Notes: a model not told the origin generated them from the sequence alone. DNA of 64,000 nt from [Phialemoniopsis] sp. UDSM-2020 (GCA_018873225.1 JAEILZ010000002.1:620001-684000); one strand, 5' to 3'. Positions 1 to 12,350 are shown, counted from the first letter of the stretch. A program made the numbers and translations.

Positions 1-1
1 A

Positions 2-277
2 TTGGATGGAGCAATTGACGCCTTTCACACCGCGGCGGCAGGCAACCAGGAGACAGGCGCCTCACTGCTCTTGTGGGCTTCGTTTGTCAGTGGTCTCTCA
101 AATGTGGCAGGAAGAGACCGACCGTGGTTATTGCGATCCATTCGCGAAGCCTGTGATCGACTGGGCCTTTTCGACTGGCCGTCAGTGCGCCATGGACTGT
201 GTCGATTTCCCTGGATCCACACGCTGCACGACACCGCGGGCAAACACATATGGGAGATTGTCCAGGCCAACAAGTAG
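2..277 (+). CDS. C-terminal end of a probable fungal transcription factor (partial)
   Basis: The left window edge cuts this gene; only the last 91 codons are present, open from base 2 to the stop at 275-277. No start codon belongs to it here. The tail has the arrangement WLLRSIREAC, then RFPWIHTLHDTAGKHIWE, which resembles the end of the fungal-specific domain that follows Zn2Cys6 DNA-binding clusters (a short helix, then an F/LPW-D-x-x-G-x-x-xW block). The zinc cluster itself would lie off the window. Function is inferred from this short stretch only; another helical fungal protein is possible. Confidence 0.5.
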   Translation: MDGAIDAFHTAAAGNQETGASLLLWASFVSGLSNVAGRDRPWLLRSIREACDRLGLFDWPSVRHGLCRFPWIHTLHDTAGKHIWEIVQANK

Positions 278-489
278 CTCTTTGTTCCTGTTTCCGAATC
301 CTATTTGAAAAGTAGGATTATTTCCAGGCCGCCTCATCCTTTCTTGGTGTCTCTAAAGGCATCATCGCGGTCTTCACCGTACGATCACGTGCCGTCTCAG
401 CTTTCTCCACCAAACCAGGCAACGCCACTTCTTTGCCGCCAGATTACTCTCTCCTTCAAACCTTGACCAATACTCCTTGCTCTGTCGAG

Positions 490-1650
490 ATGGAGTTCTT
501 CAAACTGCCTCCAGAGTTACAAATCAAGGTCTTCGGATTTCTAGGCTCAGGGTATTTCCGCGAGGACACTCGCCGCCTTACGGTTTCGCGACAATGGCAC
601 GCCCTGGCAAGTGAGGCTCTTGTGTGGGACTTGCGCCTCGACACCCTTTCCTTGGTACGCTTCGGGACAAATGAACAACTCGTCGCGAGAAGCGCGCCTC
701 ACATGAGAAGCCTCGAAGTCAACCTAATCGACCTTGACGAGCTGATACCGGTGCATAATAGCGTCAAGATACAAATGGAGAGCCTATTTGGCGAGATCGG
801 AAAGACCTTTGTGCACAGCTGGACAACTTGGCTGACCTTATCGTTGGAGATACTGGCAGCTGCCTTGCGAGAAATCAAGAGCAAGGTATTCAAGTCTCTC
901 AAGATCACTAGCGACGCACCCGACCGCTCCGGTCATTATAGGTATCTGAAACCCCAAGGACTGTTGAAGATGCTCTCGCTGCCAAGCCTGACCAGCCTTG
1001 AGCTCGATACGGTCGGCGCCCACCAGCCCGACAGTTTCGACGCCAACGTGCACCTGTGCTCGGCGATCAATGCGCTATTGCCGTCCTTGCGACGCCTTCG
1101 ATGTCGCATTCCCGCCATGTGTGAAGTCATGCTCGACGTTTCAGAGCACAAGACACCACTCGACCTCGAAGAAGTCATCATCAATGTGTGTAATGCTGTA
1201 GAGCCGAGGGACACAATGGCACATCGGGATGTCATACATTGTCAAGATGGCAGTCTGGGCGAACCCGACTCGCCTGGCTATTCACCGAGCTCTCCGCTGC
1301 GCGAAGATATGAAGGACATCATGGAGGCGCAGGTCAAGAAGCTCGTACCGCATCTGAAGAAGCCGCGCATGGTGCGAGTTCTTTCAGTCGACCGCCCATC
1401 ATTCTTTCCGATAGAGGGCTTTGACGTCTTGCGGAATCGGCGTTATGGCCTCTATGACGACAAGGAGTGGGATGCTGATGGCAAAGGGTTTGACGAGATT
1501 GGCCCGGAGGATGACCTCTGGGGCAGACTGAGTCCTCCGATGGGCCCGCCTCTGTCGCCGGACTTTGCCGCTGGGGATGAGCCACAGAGTCCCGCTTCGG
1601 CTGATAGTCCATGGATGAATGACGAGTACAATAACTATGGCTACACTTGA
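490..1650 (+). CDS. F-box-like protein
   Basis: Single exon of 386 codons. The frame is open upstream to 433, but the first ATG is at 490, directly before FFKLPPELQIKVFGFLG, an F-box-type helix (residues about 2-45, with RRLTVSRQWHALASEAL after it). F-box proteins usually carry targets to an SCF ubiquitin ligase through Skp1. The middle is leucine-rich without clear repeats. The last 130 residues are acidic and proline/serine-rich (SPGYSPSSPL, SPPMGPPLSPD) and probably disordered. No enzymatic motif is visible. Substrate unknown; F-box assignment moderately secure. Confidence 0.72.
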   Translation: MEFFKLPPELQIKVFGFLGSGYFREDTRRLTVSRQWHALASEALVWDLRLDTLSLVRFGTNEQLVARSAPHMRSLEVNLIDLDELIPVHNSVKIQMESLFGEIGKTFVHSWTTWLTLSLEILAAALREIKSKVFKSLKITSDAPDRSGHYRYLKPQGLLKMLSLPSLTSLELDTVGAHQPDSFDANVHLCSAINALLPSLRRLRCRIPAMCEVMLDVSEHKTPLDLEEVIINVCNAVEPRDTMAHRDVIHCQDGSLGEPDSPGYSPSSPLREDMKDIMEAQVKKLVPHLKKPRMVRVLSVDRPSFFPIEGFDVLRNRRYGLYDDKEWDADGKGFDEIGPEDDLWGRLSPPMGPPLSPDFAAGDEPQSPASADSPWMNDEYNNYGYT

Positions 1651-2041
1651 CAATACGAAAGAACAGCTCTGCGTTCAGGAACACATTCTTCTGAGGCAGA
1701 TCCCAAAAACGATCAGCGAGAGTGACAACAGCACAAGACCTGCATCATCTAGCCAATACTATCGAGAACGATTGTCTTTATTAATTGTCTAACGAGTGAT
1801 TTGATATCTCAAATTGTTCAGCCCGCCATGTGGCAGTATAACCAAATTTCCAAAGAGTGTCGGTCTTAAATGTGCTGGAGGGAATCGTGTCGAAGGGCTG
1901 ATGCCATAGCTTTAATCCCAGATACCCTCCGCCTAGCCCCTGAACAGACCCGGAGTCTACCTTTCCCCGTAGTCAGTACTGACGAATAGAAATAAAAGCG
2001 ATCAAGACAGTGGGTTTAACTCACCTGCAAGCATAAACAAC
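1651..2041. other. intergenic, convergent 3' regions
   Basis: This stretch separates the 3' ends of the F-box-like gene and the small secreted protein gene. It is A/T-leaning and holds no frame I can support. It probably carries both 3' UTRs. Confidence 0.5.
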
Positions 2042-2443
2042 CTAGAAGCAAAGCCTGCCAGACTGCCAGTTCTTGCCCGTGTTGACGTTGTGGCAACCCG
2101 GCCCGTTGAAAGGGATGCTGAACACGCTGCCCGTGTTGCCGCACGTGCCCTCGTTGGCCTCGTAGCGGCCGCGCGGGCACCCGTCGGCGAGGCGGAACGA
2201 GTGGCACCCGTCAAAGGCGCGGCACGAGCGGCACCCGTCGACAACGTAGTCGTACGCGTACTTGGCGCCGCCGCTGCAGTCGCCGCTCGGGTACCCGTAG
2301 ATGACGCAGTTGGTCAGCGGGCTGGCCGTCGTGTTGCCGACGACGACGTCGCCGAACTCGCTGACCAGCTCGACCTCCGGGTTGGCGGAGACGGCGGCGG
2401 CGGCGGCGGTCAGCGCGGCGAGGATGAGGGATGTGAGCTGCAT
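2042..2443 (-). CDS. small cysteine-rich secreted protein
   Basis: Single exon, 133 residues. The first 20 residues (MQLTSLILAALTAAAAAVSA) form a classic signal peptide with an A-x-A type end. The mature part is about 113 residues with nine cysteines, including a C-x2-C-x4-C cluster near the middle and one in the final LCF. It has one N-glycosylation sequon (NTT). Size, export signal and cysteine content fit effector-like or antimicrobial-like small secreted fungal proteins, but I recognise no family. An odd number of cysteines leaves one unpaired or implies a dimer. A TATA-like box sits about 105 bp upstream. The opposite strand is also open here because codon use is very GC-rich; that frame is a shadow. 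Confidence 0.75.
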   Translation of the reverse strand: MQLTSLILAALTAAAAAVSANPEVELVSEFGDVVVGNTTASPLTNCVIYGYPSGDCSGGAKYAYDYVVDGCRSCRAFDGCHSFRLADGCPRGRYEANEGTCGNTGSVFSIPFNGPGCHNVNTGKNWQSGRLCF

Positions 2444-2545
2444 GGTGATAGATATGGTATAGAATAGCTGGCGTAATGCTATGAGAGTGTTTGAGTGGTT
2501 GCAGAAAGAGCTATATGGTTTGATATTGACGGCGGGAAGCAGGGA

Positions 2546-2553
2546 TTTATATA
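2546..2553 (-). promoter_or_regulatory. TATA box of the small secreted protein gene
   Basis: Reads TATATAAA on the minus strand, 103 bp before the ATG at 2443. Spacing fits a core promoter with a short leader. Confidence 0.45.
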
Positions 2554-5018
2554 GACAGACTCTTCATCCACTGAAAAGGAGATCTGGCTCGAGAGTAATC
2601 GTTGAAAAGAACTCAAAACTACATGCGGCCCAGCATTATGGGTCAGCAAGCTGTTTGCTCTCGAATTATGCATATCGTGATGTTGGTAAGCCGACAAATG
2701 GTACATCGAATACGTGGACATCTTACATCGCAATATCAACGTGCGTATTGACATGCGTATTAACGTGCATGCACTAGATTCTACATGCGCCTCGTGTAAC
2801 ACAGAATTGCGGTTGCTTCTACAGATACAGATTCCTGGCGACAGAGAAAAGAGTCCATCAAGATTGGTACAAGTTTAGAAAACAGTAAGGTTGGATGGGG
2901 TATCTTGAGGCAAGAGCGAGATGGCGAAGGTGGCTCAGACCTCAAATGCTCTTTCACTTCGAGAGGCGCGGCCGATGACTGCGTTCAATGATAAGACGGC
3001 TTGATATTACATGCCCCTATGCCAGGAGGTGCATTGGCTGTCTGCAGATATCTGGGTTAGACCTCAATGAAACCAGAGAGATAGGCTGGAAGGCGTTCGG
3101 CGGGAGGTGGGTACCTGGCCCTAGGCATGAAAGCCCGGCGAGAGCGTACTCATTCTCCGGAGAACTTTAAAGTTGCCTATACGCCGCCGCAAGTAGTATT
3201 GGAGAGTCATCTCAATATCCGGAATCGCCCCATTGTCTCCAAGGCGGGCTGTCAGCGTCACATTCAATGAGTGGTGGTCATGTCAGCGTTCCAGAACCTT
3301 GCAGACGAGTTGCTCTCAATGTAACCAATTGAAGCTGGGAGCTCCCCAGGCTCCTCGACAGTCTGGCTTCGAGGATGATATCGAAAATCTCTTCTTACTC
3401 GCTACGCAGGAGGGTTTGGGGACTGCTGGGGAAGTCAAAGGTATTTACCACGACTCGGCCCGCATTGGGAGAAACCCTTATTTAGAATGCGTGATCGAAT
3501 CACTTGGAATTCTGTAAAGCAAAGTAAGCTCGGCTCTGCGCGCTTAAATGATACCTCATATATTGTTGCTCATTCTTTTGATTGCAATTGTCATACCTGA
3601 TGTGTCCTGACCCGGGAAATGTCGTATATGCTTGGCATTTACCCGCCTCGTGTAACAATCCGTGCCGCTAGGCATGTGCATGTAATCGAATGATGCCTAG
3701 ACTCTGTGGATTCTAGCGGGCTCCTCTCGTCGTTCAATTACTGAATGGGCCTTCCCTTCACAATGCATGATCCGGCAAGCGGATCTGTCAGGACTGCTGT
3801 GGGGCTTACCCTACTATGGAGGCCTCAGTTCGAGATCTATTCAAGTGTCTGAAGTGGTCGAGTAGTCCAGACCGAAAACTCAAATGATGAAGAGTTTGAT
3901 GCCATGTCTGGTTTTCGGGGCAGACACTAGTATTCGGGCAATCGCTACTTGCCTAGCATCATTGTGGTTATAAGCGTATCGACTTCAAATTGGCGGACTG
4001 ACAAACGACCAGATCTCTAGATGGTCTCTTTGAGGCATGGACATGGTGGTTGTGAGGTTGGTTTTGCATTCATACGCAATCTTGACGCAACATGCTAGTA
4101 TCAATGGCGTTGACGATGTTCTGATGGAGCAGAATACCTCATTGAAATGGGAATTTGATATCGATCAATTATGCTGATGTAATGTTTCCACCTACCATTA
4201 AAAGCCTGAATCTGCTAGGGCTTTTTGAACCGTATACCAACAACCACAACAACTCAACCCATATTTTGACGAGAGAATCCGGACTGATGTTAGCGACTTT
4301 CTTGGGCAATCCATCCTCATTGCAACTGGGTTGACCTGTCGCTGATGTGTATGCGCGCGACTACCGAGATTCATGCACAGCGGACGCTCGGTAAATGAGC
4401 ATGCTGAGCTTCTTCTCAAGATCCGCCTGTGTCAGGTAACAGAAACGTTCTTTTACGCAAAAGGGATTTCCCGACATTGACTGGTGGTCAAATGCGGAGA
4501 AGCTCACCATCATGCGCGGGGAAGCCTGCCTCACTACGCTCTGCACATTGTCAATCCCGGGTTGCGGCGATGGCGTCTCTCGGCAATATTTTTGACATGC
4601 CAAGCTTCGTCGATCTCGCCCGTTTTGAAGCCGCCGAGCCCACTAACGTGCGTGATGCACTGCGACATCTCGTTACCATAGTTGCTAGAAGCGATCATTC
4701 TTTCCCGCGCGTGGACAAAAAGACCTGTCATTGTGTTGATCCTTCGCAACTCCCCGCACATCCCCAGATCCTCTTCCCCAGATTGAACTGTGCCAGCTAA
4801 ATCAGGCAGTTCCCGACGCGTTCGCGTTGGCGCGGCTTGCTCTCCCCGGCCTTGGCGCACCGTCAAGATGCAGAACGGATACGAAATAACATGCTCGGCC
4901 GGTGATTAAATGTGTGCAGCATCTCGACCCCGCGCTCGACCACTGTTTCTAGAACCGAGCCGAAAAGTTCTAATATCGTAATGGGTCACCACGTTGAATA
5001 GATGAAATGATGCAGGGT
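2554..5018. other. gene-poor stretch of about 2.5 kb
   Basis: No frame here shows a recognisable domain. Short open frames exist on both strands: 3233-3517 plus, 4429-4800 plus, and 4198-4419, 4361-4603 and 4534-4866 minus. The minus frames overlap head to tail, as an eroded gene might, but they match no family I know and have no convincing splice joins. I see no terminal repeats or transposase. Confidence 0.4.
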
Positions 5019-5025
5019 TATAAAT
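5019..5025 (+). promoter_or_regulatory. TATA box of the FAD oxidase gene
   Basis: TATAAAT, 90 bp before the ATG at 5115, correctly placed for a fungal core promoter. Confidence 0.45.
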
Positions 5026-5114
5026 GAGATGAGATGCTCCCCGAGCGTCACAGTCTCTGGCAGGTCACTGATAGCTTGGACTGGTAATTACTTGGACCGA
5101 AATCGTCCATAAAC

Positions 5115-7192
5115 ATGGTTATCCTTGCAGCCCTTCCCGCCCTCTTGGCGCTCGTGGTCCGTCCGGCGCACGGGGCAAGCTTTCCCTACGAGGCGATTCA
5201 GCTCACAGACGCCGACGTTGGCGACTTTGATGCCATCACCTTTGGAGATGCTTCTAAGCCTACCGGTCCCCTTATCACCGGCGATGCGCCATGCCGGCCG
5301 CTGCCCGGTCAGGTCGGGTGGCCTACTCCTGAGGAGTGGACACGCCTCAACTCCTCCCTTGGAGGTGCTCTTCTCCACCCTTCTCCTGCTGGTGCCGTTT
5401 GCTACCCCGACGAGCCTGAATACGATGCCGAGCGCTGCGAGTGGCTGATGACCAACGCCTCAAGCACGCGGTTCTACATCAATGACCCCCTGACCGTGCT
5501 CACGGCTTGGACAATGGGCGACACTTGCCCTCCTTTCCTGCCCGGGACGTCCTCACACACCAATGGAGAATGTGAGATGGGCGGCTTCCCCGAATATGTC
5601 ATCAACGCCACCACAGTGAAGCATGTGCAGATTGGTGTCAACTTTGCTCGAAACAAAGGGCTTAGGCTCATTGTCAAGTAAGTCTTTTTGTTGCGAAAGA
5701 AAATTCTACCAAAGGCTAAGATACAACTGTCTAGAAACACGGGTCATGACTTCAATGGTCGATCGGCTGGCAAAGGCGCTTTGAGCGTCTGGACACATCA
5801 TCTGAAGGATTTTGAGAACCTAGACTCGTACAAAGTACTAGACTATGACGGCACTGCAGCACGCGTCGGCTCAGGTCTCGAGGCTTTCGAGCTGTACGCT
5901 GCCATGGACAAGTACAACATGACTATCGTCGCTCCTGGGGGACAGACTGTTGGTGCCTATGGAGGTTGGATGGGCGGTGGTGGGCACTCTGTGCTTACCT
6001 CGGCCTTCGGCGTTGGGTCCGATCAGGTTTTGTCACTGCAAGCTGTGACAGCTGATGGCAGATTCGTAACGGCAGATCCTTTGACTAATCCTGATCTGTA
6101 TTATGCTATCCGTGGAGGTGGCCCAGGTACGTTGCTTTTGATGCCAGAGCCTCAGCAGCCAACCTAATCCTAACATTGCATTTTGCAGGCACATATGGCA
6201 TCGTCACCTCGGCGATCATCAAGACCTACCCTCCAGTCCACATCACCAGGACGACTCTGGCTTTCACCTTTCTCAACAGCACCACATACCCCCACGGCGG
6301 CGACACCAAGAACGGCTCTGTCACATTTGTTAACGATCCCGAGGTCTTCTGGCATGGCATCAACGAGTTCTACTACTTTGGCAAGTTTGTCGCCGACCGA
6401 GGCGGCATCACATACAACTACCTCACCCCGAACGGCACCAACCAAAACTACACCTTCACAAGCGAATTCGAGCTGCCCGGCTACACCCCGCAGGACATGA
6501 TCACTTTCCTCCAGCCCTTCTACAATCTCCTCCGCGACATCGGCATTCCAGCCCGCCTCAACACCCCGACGGTGGACATAAGCTGGGGCGCAGGCGCGCG
6601 CGTCGGCGAGGACGACGCCCCCGGCGGCGGCGACAAGCCGGGCGACTCGCGCTTCTCGTCGCGCCTCTGGCCCCTGCACACCTGGCGCGACAGGCCGCTC
6701 TTCGACAGGAGCATGGAAGCCGTGCGCGCACTTGTCGAGGCCGGCTACGTCTTCCACACGGTGCACATGGAGCCCTCGGAGGAGGTCGCGAAGCTGCCGG
6801 GCGGCATCGACAACGGGGTCAACCCGGCTTACCGCACGTGCTTCATGCACGCGACCATGTTTGACCGCATGCCGTGGCCGCCGGGGAGCCGGACGCCCGA
6901 GAACTTCAAGGCGCGGCACGCGCGGTTGAATCATTACGTGGACGGGATCCGCGAGGCGACGCGGGTCGATGGCGGGGCGTACATTAATGAGGCGGATGTG
7001 CAGGAGCCGGATTGGCAGCGGAGTTTCTTTGGGGATAAGTATGAGAGGCTGGTGAGCATCAAGAGGGCGCATGATCCGTGGGGATTGTTCTGGGTGCCTA
7101 CGACGCCTGGCAGTGAGAAATGGGTGGTGCGAGATGCGGATGGGCTGCCGACGCAGAATGGGCCGTTATGCAGAGCGACTTGTGCGGGCTGA
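5115..7192 (+). CDS. secreted FAD-linked oxidase (berberine-bridge / isoamyl alcohol oxidase type)
   Basis: Three exons: 5115-5677, 5735-6126, 6189-7192; 652 residues. A signal peptide covers about residues 1-20. The FAD-binding_4 domain follows; its NTGHDFNGRS motif spans the first splice join, and His192 is the expected covalent FAD attachment site. The glycine-rich block GGWMGGGGHS comes next. The second cysteine that bicovalent berberine-bridge enzymes use is not evident before it, so single covalent attachment is likely. The C-terminal BBE segment is clear (YINEADVQEPDWQ, then YERLVSIKRAHDPWGLFWV). Such enzymes oxidise alcohols, sugars or alkaloid-like substrates with O2, releasing H2O2, outside the cell. 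The N-terminal part, with CRPLPG and WPTPEEW, resembles fungal isoamyl alcohol oxidases. Substrate not deducible. Confidence 0.88.
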
Positions 7193-7354
7193 GGACCATG
7201 AAGGTGACACTTCAAGTTTAGGCAAAGGACGTCTTATCATATTTGTGGCTCGCAATGGTGTAGTACCCCTCTACACATCCTCGGCTTCTAGTTCCAAAGG
7301 TGAACAATCTTGATGAAATTGGTGTGAAAACCCCGTCACTTCTAACAACGGTCT

Positions 7355-9361
7355 TCAAGCAAGGTGAATAGTCTCCACAGGTGGACCCGTGTAAGTCTCC
7401 TTGCATGATCCGTCAGGGTTGATGTCCACGACTGCCTCGCCGTCCATGATGCCTTGCACAAAAGCCGTTCCGATGACGCGAAACTCTCCGGGACGCTCGG
7501 GGTTGGGCCTGAGAACAAGCGCTGCTGGGCATCCGAGCAGGATCCAGATCTCGTCTCCTGCCGTCACATCGCCACGGCAGCGGCCAATACGTCGGCAGTC
7601 CGTCCCAAAAAGCTTCATGGGCGTTGCCCAGGTCATCACGATCGCATTCAGTGCCAATCGAGCCGAGTTCTCCTCCCTAGACCGGCCCCCGAGAAAATCC
7701 ACATGCCGCTTAAAGGTCATCGCGCTATGGTCGCGCCGTAGACCGTAGTGTCTATCATCAAGTTCGCCAGTTGACCCCAAGCCGCATGTTGTGACCCTGC
7801 AGGTGTTGACAAGATCAAGGAGCAGTTCTTGACACCTTTCCAATGACGGAGTGTTACCTTCCGCAACTTTGGCAGCGAGAATGTGTACGTTGCCATCCAC
7901 GAGTAGACTGTAGATCTGTCTTTGCTCCGCGGAGCAGACAGTTGTATTGACAGCCCATGGCATGATGTTTCCTTGGACTTTCTCGATAAATGCCGGCCAA
8001 TCCTGGAGAGGCTTGTCGACAAGAGGCAACGTTGGAATTGGTGTGCCTGAGATCTTGTCTACCCGGATACCCGATGCTTGTACCCTGAAGTCTGAAGTAA
8101 TGATGCAATTCAAAGGCCTCAAAGATCCTGCTGCGTGGAAGATGGTATGTCTTAGCATGAGACTCTGCCAGTGTTGATTGAACGGCATCCACGACGGTAT
8201 CCTGCGTCCTTCCGCCTCTTCTGCGGGGGTCAAACGACGCTTTGCAGATCTTGGTATCCAGTCCCGGCACAGAAAAAATAGACTGTCGTGTTTTTGCAGA
8301 AACATCCGAAGTACCCGCATGTAGAGCTCTACAACTGAAATATCATATGAGACGGCGAGTTCATCCTCGTCACAGTCACTGGCAAGCCCAAGCACACCAT
8401 AGACTCGGTCCCTGGGATCGGTGGTCTCGAGGGACTGGGCTGTCAGCGAGAGGCTGAGGAGGCTGAGAGTGGGAAGACGGGTGATGGACGGGAGGTTCTG
8501 GAAAGACTGTTCTCGCTGTTTTGGCCTGGCCAATCGAGAATATTTCGCATCAGGCCATAACATGTTTGTTGGAACAAGAGTGACGAGAGGTGTGTTCAAG
8601 GCTTTCCATAGATCCCCTCTCAGGTCTGTGTAGAGAGCGAAGATTGCCTTCCCGTCGAGCACCCACTGCTTCAATGTCTGCTTCTCATTCCGATCGTCAG
8701 AGACTTGTGACTGTACGTAATGTACGTGAAATGCAGTTTCCTTGGCGAGCACAAGCTCTTGTTGCACCCACACCCTGGTCCAGTACGGAGATTTGAAGAA
8801 CCCGAAGAAAGACTTATAGGCCTCAATCTTCGACTCCAAGAATTCGACCTTTCGCCATTTACCTTCAGTCCCAAGCTCGAATAACAATCCAAAAATATGT
8901 GCTCGGTCCTCCCACGTCGCTTCATAGCCAGTCCAAGCTCTCACACAGGTCGCTTTACTGTAGATCCTTCGCATCAGGCAGACCTGCTGCTCCCGTTCTC
9001 TCATATCTGCCTGATTGATACAAACAGCATCTACCCAGAGCGTTCTGGGTCTGTCGTCGCATCTCACGGCTTGTAAGGTCTTGAAAAGGTTACTATTGAT
9101 CCTTAGAAATGCGTTGTCAAGCCGGAGGATATGCGTGTCGCGATCCTTGCCCCAGAGGTAGCTGACGGCATCGTATTCTGGGTCTTTGTCGAGGCAAGTT
9201 GTTGTAAGCCGGCCTGAAAGTTCATCTGATCCCGAACCCGGGTTCAAGGTCAAGAGGCGAATCTCGGGTGGGGAAGTTGAAAGAGCGCTGTATCGGAATG
9301 GCTCAGTTGTTGCATACGTAGCGGACAACGCGGGAGGCATCTCCTTGGCAGTTCTCTCCAT
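7355..9361 (-). CDS. HET-domain protein (heterokaryon incompatibility type)
   Basis: Single exon, 668 residues, starting at the first true ATG (9361); the frame extends six bases further only through a TTG. The HET domain runs over about residues 60-215, with YDAVSYLWG (63-71), LWVDAVCINQ (108-117), a SKATCVRAW strand and the YWTRVWVQQELVLAKE helix. HET domains are TIR-like modules that trigger regulated cell death when incompatible hyphae fuse. A long C-terminal region, carrying TDPRDRVYGVLGLA near residue 310, follows as in most members. No NACHT or WD40 region is attached. Whether it acts in incompatibility or in defence cannot be told from sequence. Confidence 0.9.
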   Translation of the reverse strand: MERTAKEMPPALSATYATTEPFRYSALSTSPPEIRLLTLNPGSGSDELSGRLTTTCLDKDPEYDAVSYLWGKDRDTHILRLDNAFLRINSNLFKTLQAVRCDDRPRTLWVDAVCINQADMREREQQVCLMRRIYSKATCVRAWTGYEATWEDRAHIFGLLFELGTEGKWRKVEFLESKIEAYKSFFGFFKSPYWTRVWVQQELVLAKETAFHVHYVQSQVSDDRNEKQTLKQWVLDGKAIFALYTDLRGDLWKALNTPLVTLVPTNMLWPDAKYSRLARPKQREQSFQNLPSITRLPTLSLLSLSLTAQSLETTDPRDRVYGVLGLASDCDEDELAVSYDISVVELYMRVLRMFLQKHDSLFFLCRDWIPRSAKRRLTPAEEAEGRRIPSWMPFNQHWQSLMLRHTIFHAAGSLRPLNCIITSDFRVQASGIRVDKISGTPIPTLPLVDKPLQDWPAFIEKVQGNIMPWAVNTTVCSAEQRQIYSLLVDGNVHILAAKVAEGNTPSLERCQELLLDLVNTCRVTTCGLGSTGELDDRHYGLRRDHSAMTFKRHVDFLGGRSREENSARLALNAIVMTWATPMKLFGTDCRRIGRCRGDVTAGDEIWILLGCPAALVLRPNPERPGEFRVIGTAFVQGIMDGEAVVDINPDGSCKETYTGPPVETIHLA

Positions 9362-9929
9362 TCTCAATCGCAGACGGGGGTATCAAGGGTAGTCGCGGTG
9401 CTTCGAAGATTGTGGGAAGAAGTGAAGGTTTTGCTTCGGCGCCTTGTGTGTGTGCAAGAGTGTGGCGGAACATGCGATGTCCCGTGACGACATGCAGGGA
9501 AGCAAGGCAGACTGGGCATCTCACTGGACATTGAGGCGATCACTCTTGGCAAATGGCGCGAGTGTGCTTCATTGGCGAATAATACAGGGGGGCTTAAACG
9601 CAGATCTCATCTATCATCTGGGCATTTATTTCGAGCGCTCTTCAGTGGACATATCTGCCTGCTGCCTCTGTCTTGTCTCTGGTCGGAAAATTGCACCACG
9701 TACGATGAAGTTGAGCTAGGTTCTCGATCATGGCGATCTTCGAGCGCGCGACTCGCAAGTTGTGGCGACAACCGCGCACTAAGACGCATGCATGCCTTTA
9801 ATCAGGTCTCAAAAGTCGCCGACGCCAACAAATGTGTCCGAGACGTATAACTAGAGCGCATCCCCGGGCCGCGCGCGCGCATGCCGTTCCATTTTCAGAC
9901 AGACAATTCTTCCATCCTCAGAAAACATC
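9362..9929. other. divergent intergenic region
   Basis: Shared upstream region of the HET gene (minus) and the NmrA-like gene (plus). Small open frames within it (9444-9719, 9572-9850) lack any recognisable domain. No clear regulatory element stands out. Confidence 0.4.
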
Positions 9930-10841
9930 ATGATCACGCGGAAAATCCTCATCGTCGGCGCGACCGGCCAGCAAGGCAAGGCCACCATCGCCGCACTGCA
10001 CACAGCCTCCGACCCCTCAATCCAGATCCTCGCCCTGACTCGCTCCGCCTCCGCGCCCAAGTCGCAGGCCCTCAAGGACTCTTTTCCCGAGATCACGCTC
10101 GTAGAAGGCGACACCAGGACGCCCGAGCCCATATTCCAGGCCCACCCGGACATCGCAGCCGTATTCCTCGTCACCGTGCCGCGCGACGAAGAAGCCCAAG
10201 CCCTCCCGCTCATCGACGCCGCCGTCGCCGAGGGCAGGAAAGTCGACCATATCGTCTTCAGCAGCGTCGACCGCGGCGGCAATGACGCGTCGTGGGACAG
10301 CCCGACCGACGTGCCGCACTTTGCGGCCAAGCACCGCATCGAGCTAAAGCTGAGGTCTGCGTGCGAGGGCAGCACGCGCGGCGTCCGGTGGACGATCCTG
10401 CGGCCGACGGGGTTCATGGACAACTACCAGCCCACCGGCTTCTTCGGGGCCATGATGGCGGCGCTGTGGAAGCAGGGTCTGCCGGCGGACAGGAAGATGC
10501 AGCTCGTCAGCACGCGCGACATCGGGATGTTTGCTGCCAAGGCGCTTTTGAGCCCGGCGAAGTTTGCAGGGAGGTGTGTCGGTCTCGCAGGCGACGAACT
10601 AACCTTCGGGGAGGCACGGGATGTTTTCAAGAAGGTCGTGAATAAAGACTTACCAGAGACATGGGGGATCGTGGCAAAAGCTGTGATGTGGACTGTTGAG
10701 GAGGCAAGAACTAGCTTCCATTGGTTTGACAAGGTCGGCTACGGGGTTGATATCGAGACCTTGAGGAAAGAGGAGCCGCGGATGCAGACCTTTGAGACGT
10801 GGCTGAGGGAGACAAGCAGGTGGAAAGATGAGGTTCAGTAA
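9930..10841 (+). CDS. NmrA-like NAD(P)-binding protein
   Basis: Single exon, 303 residues. The Rossmann fold is marked by KILIVGATGQQGKA at residues 5-18 (GxxGxxG form typical of atypical SDR/NmrA proteins). It is followed by VEGDTRTPEP, the VDHIVFSSVD strand and the RPTGFMDNY segment seen in NmrA-like proteins. These act as redox-sensing regulators or as isoflavone-reductase-like enzymes. The catalytic YxxxK of classical SDRs is absent, which favours the NmrA-like class. The gene is convergent with the OYE-type reductase, the stops being 76 bp apart. Confidence 0.85.
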   Translation: MITRKILIVGATGQQGKATIAALHTASDPSIQILALTRSASAPKSQALKDSFPEITLVEGDTRTPEPIFQAHPDIAAVFLVTVPRDEEAQALPLIDAAVAEGRKVDHIVFSSVDRGGNDASWDSPTDVPHFAAKHRIELKLRSACEGSTRGVRWTILRPTGFMDNYQPTGFFGAMMAALWKQGLPADRKMQLVSTRDIGMFAAKALLSPAKFAGRCVGLAGDELTFGEARDVFKKVVNKDLPETWGIVAKAVMWTVEEARTSFHWFDKVGYGVDIETLRKEEPRMQTFETWLRETSRWKDEVQ

Positions 10842-10916
10842 TCAATAGAAATTTGAATGCTTCGTTATATCTCAATATGTTAAAGTCTCATATCTTGTAC
10901 CTATGTCTGTCCAGCA

Positions 10917-12248
<1,332 letters not shown>

Positions 12249-12343
12249 GGCTTAGACACCTTGGCTCAATGAGCTTTCTCTTATCACTTGCAACATAACC
12301 AGTAATCGGTTCCTCTCTATGAAACGCATAAGGTTGATGTCCT

Positions 12344-12350
12344 TTTTATA
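12344..12350 (-). promoter_or_regulatory. TATA-like box of the OYE gene
   Basis: Reads TATAAAA on the minus strand about 95 bp before the ATG at 12248, inside the divergent region shared with the Zn2Cys6 gene. Confidence 0.4.

Noticed and set aside
2090..2467. 125-codon plus-strand frame rich in A, R and V
   Set aside because: Antisense shadow of the secreted protein gene, produced by GC-rich third positions; no domain and biased composition.
6170..7072. 300-codon minus-strand frame opposite the FAD oxidase
   Set aside because: The plus strand carries the BBE domain with correct joins; the antisense frame is H/V/R/A-rich with no family.
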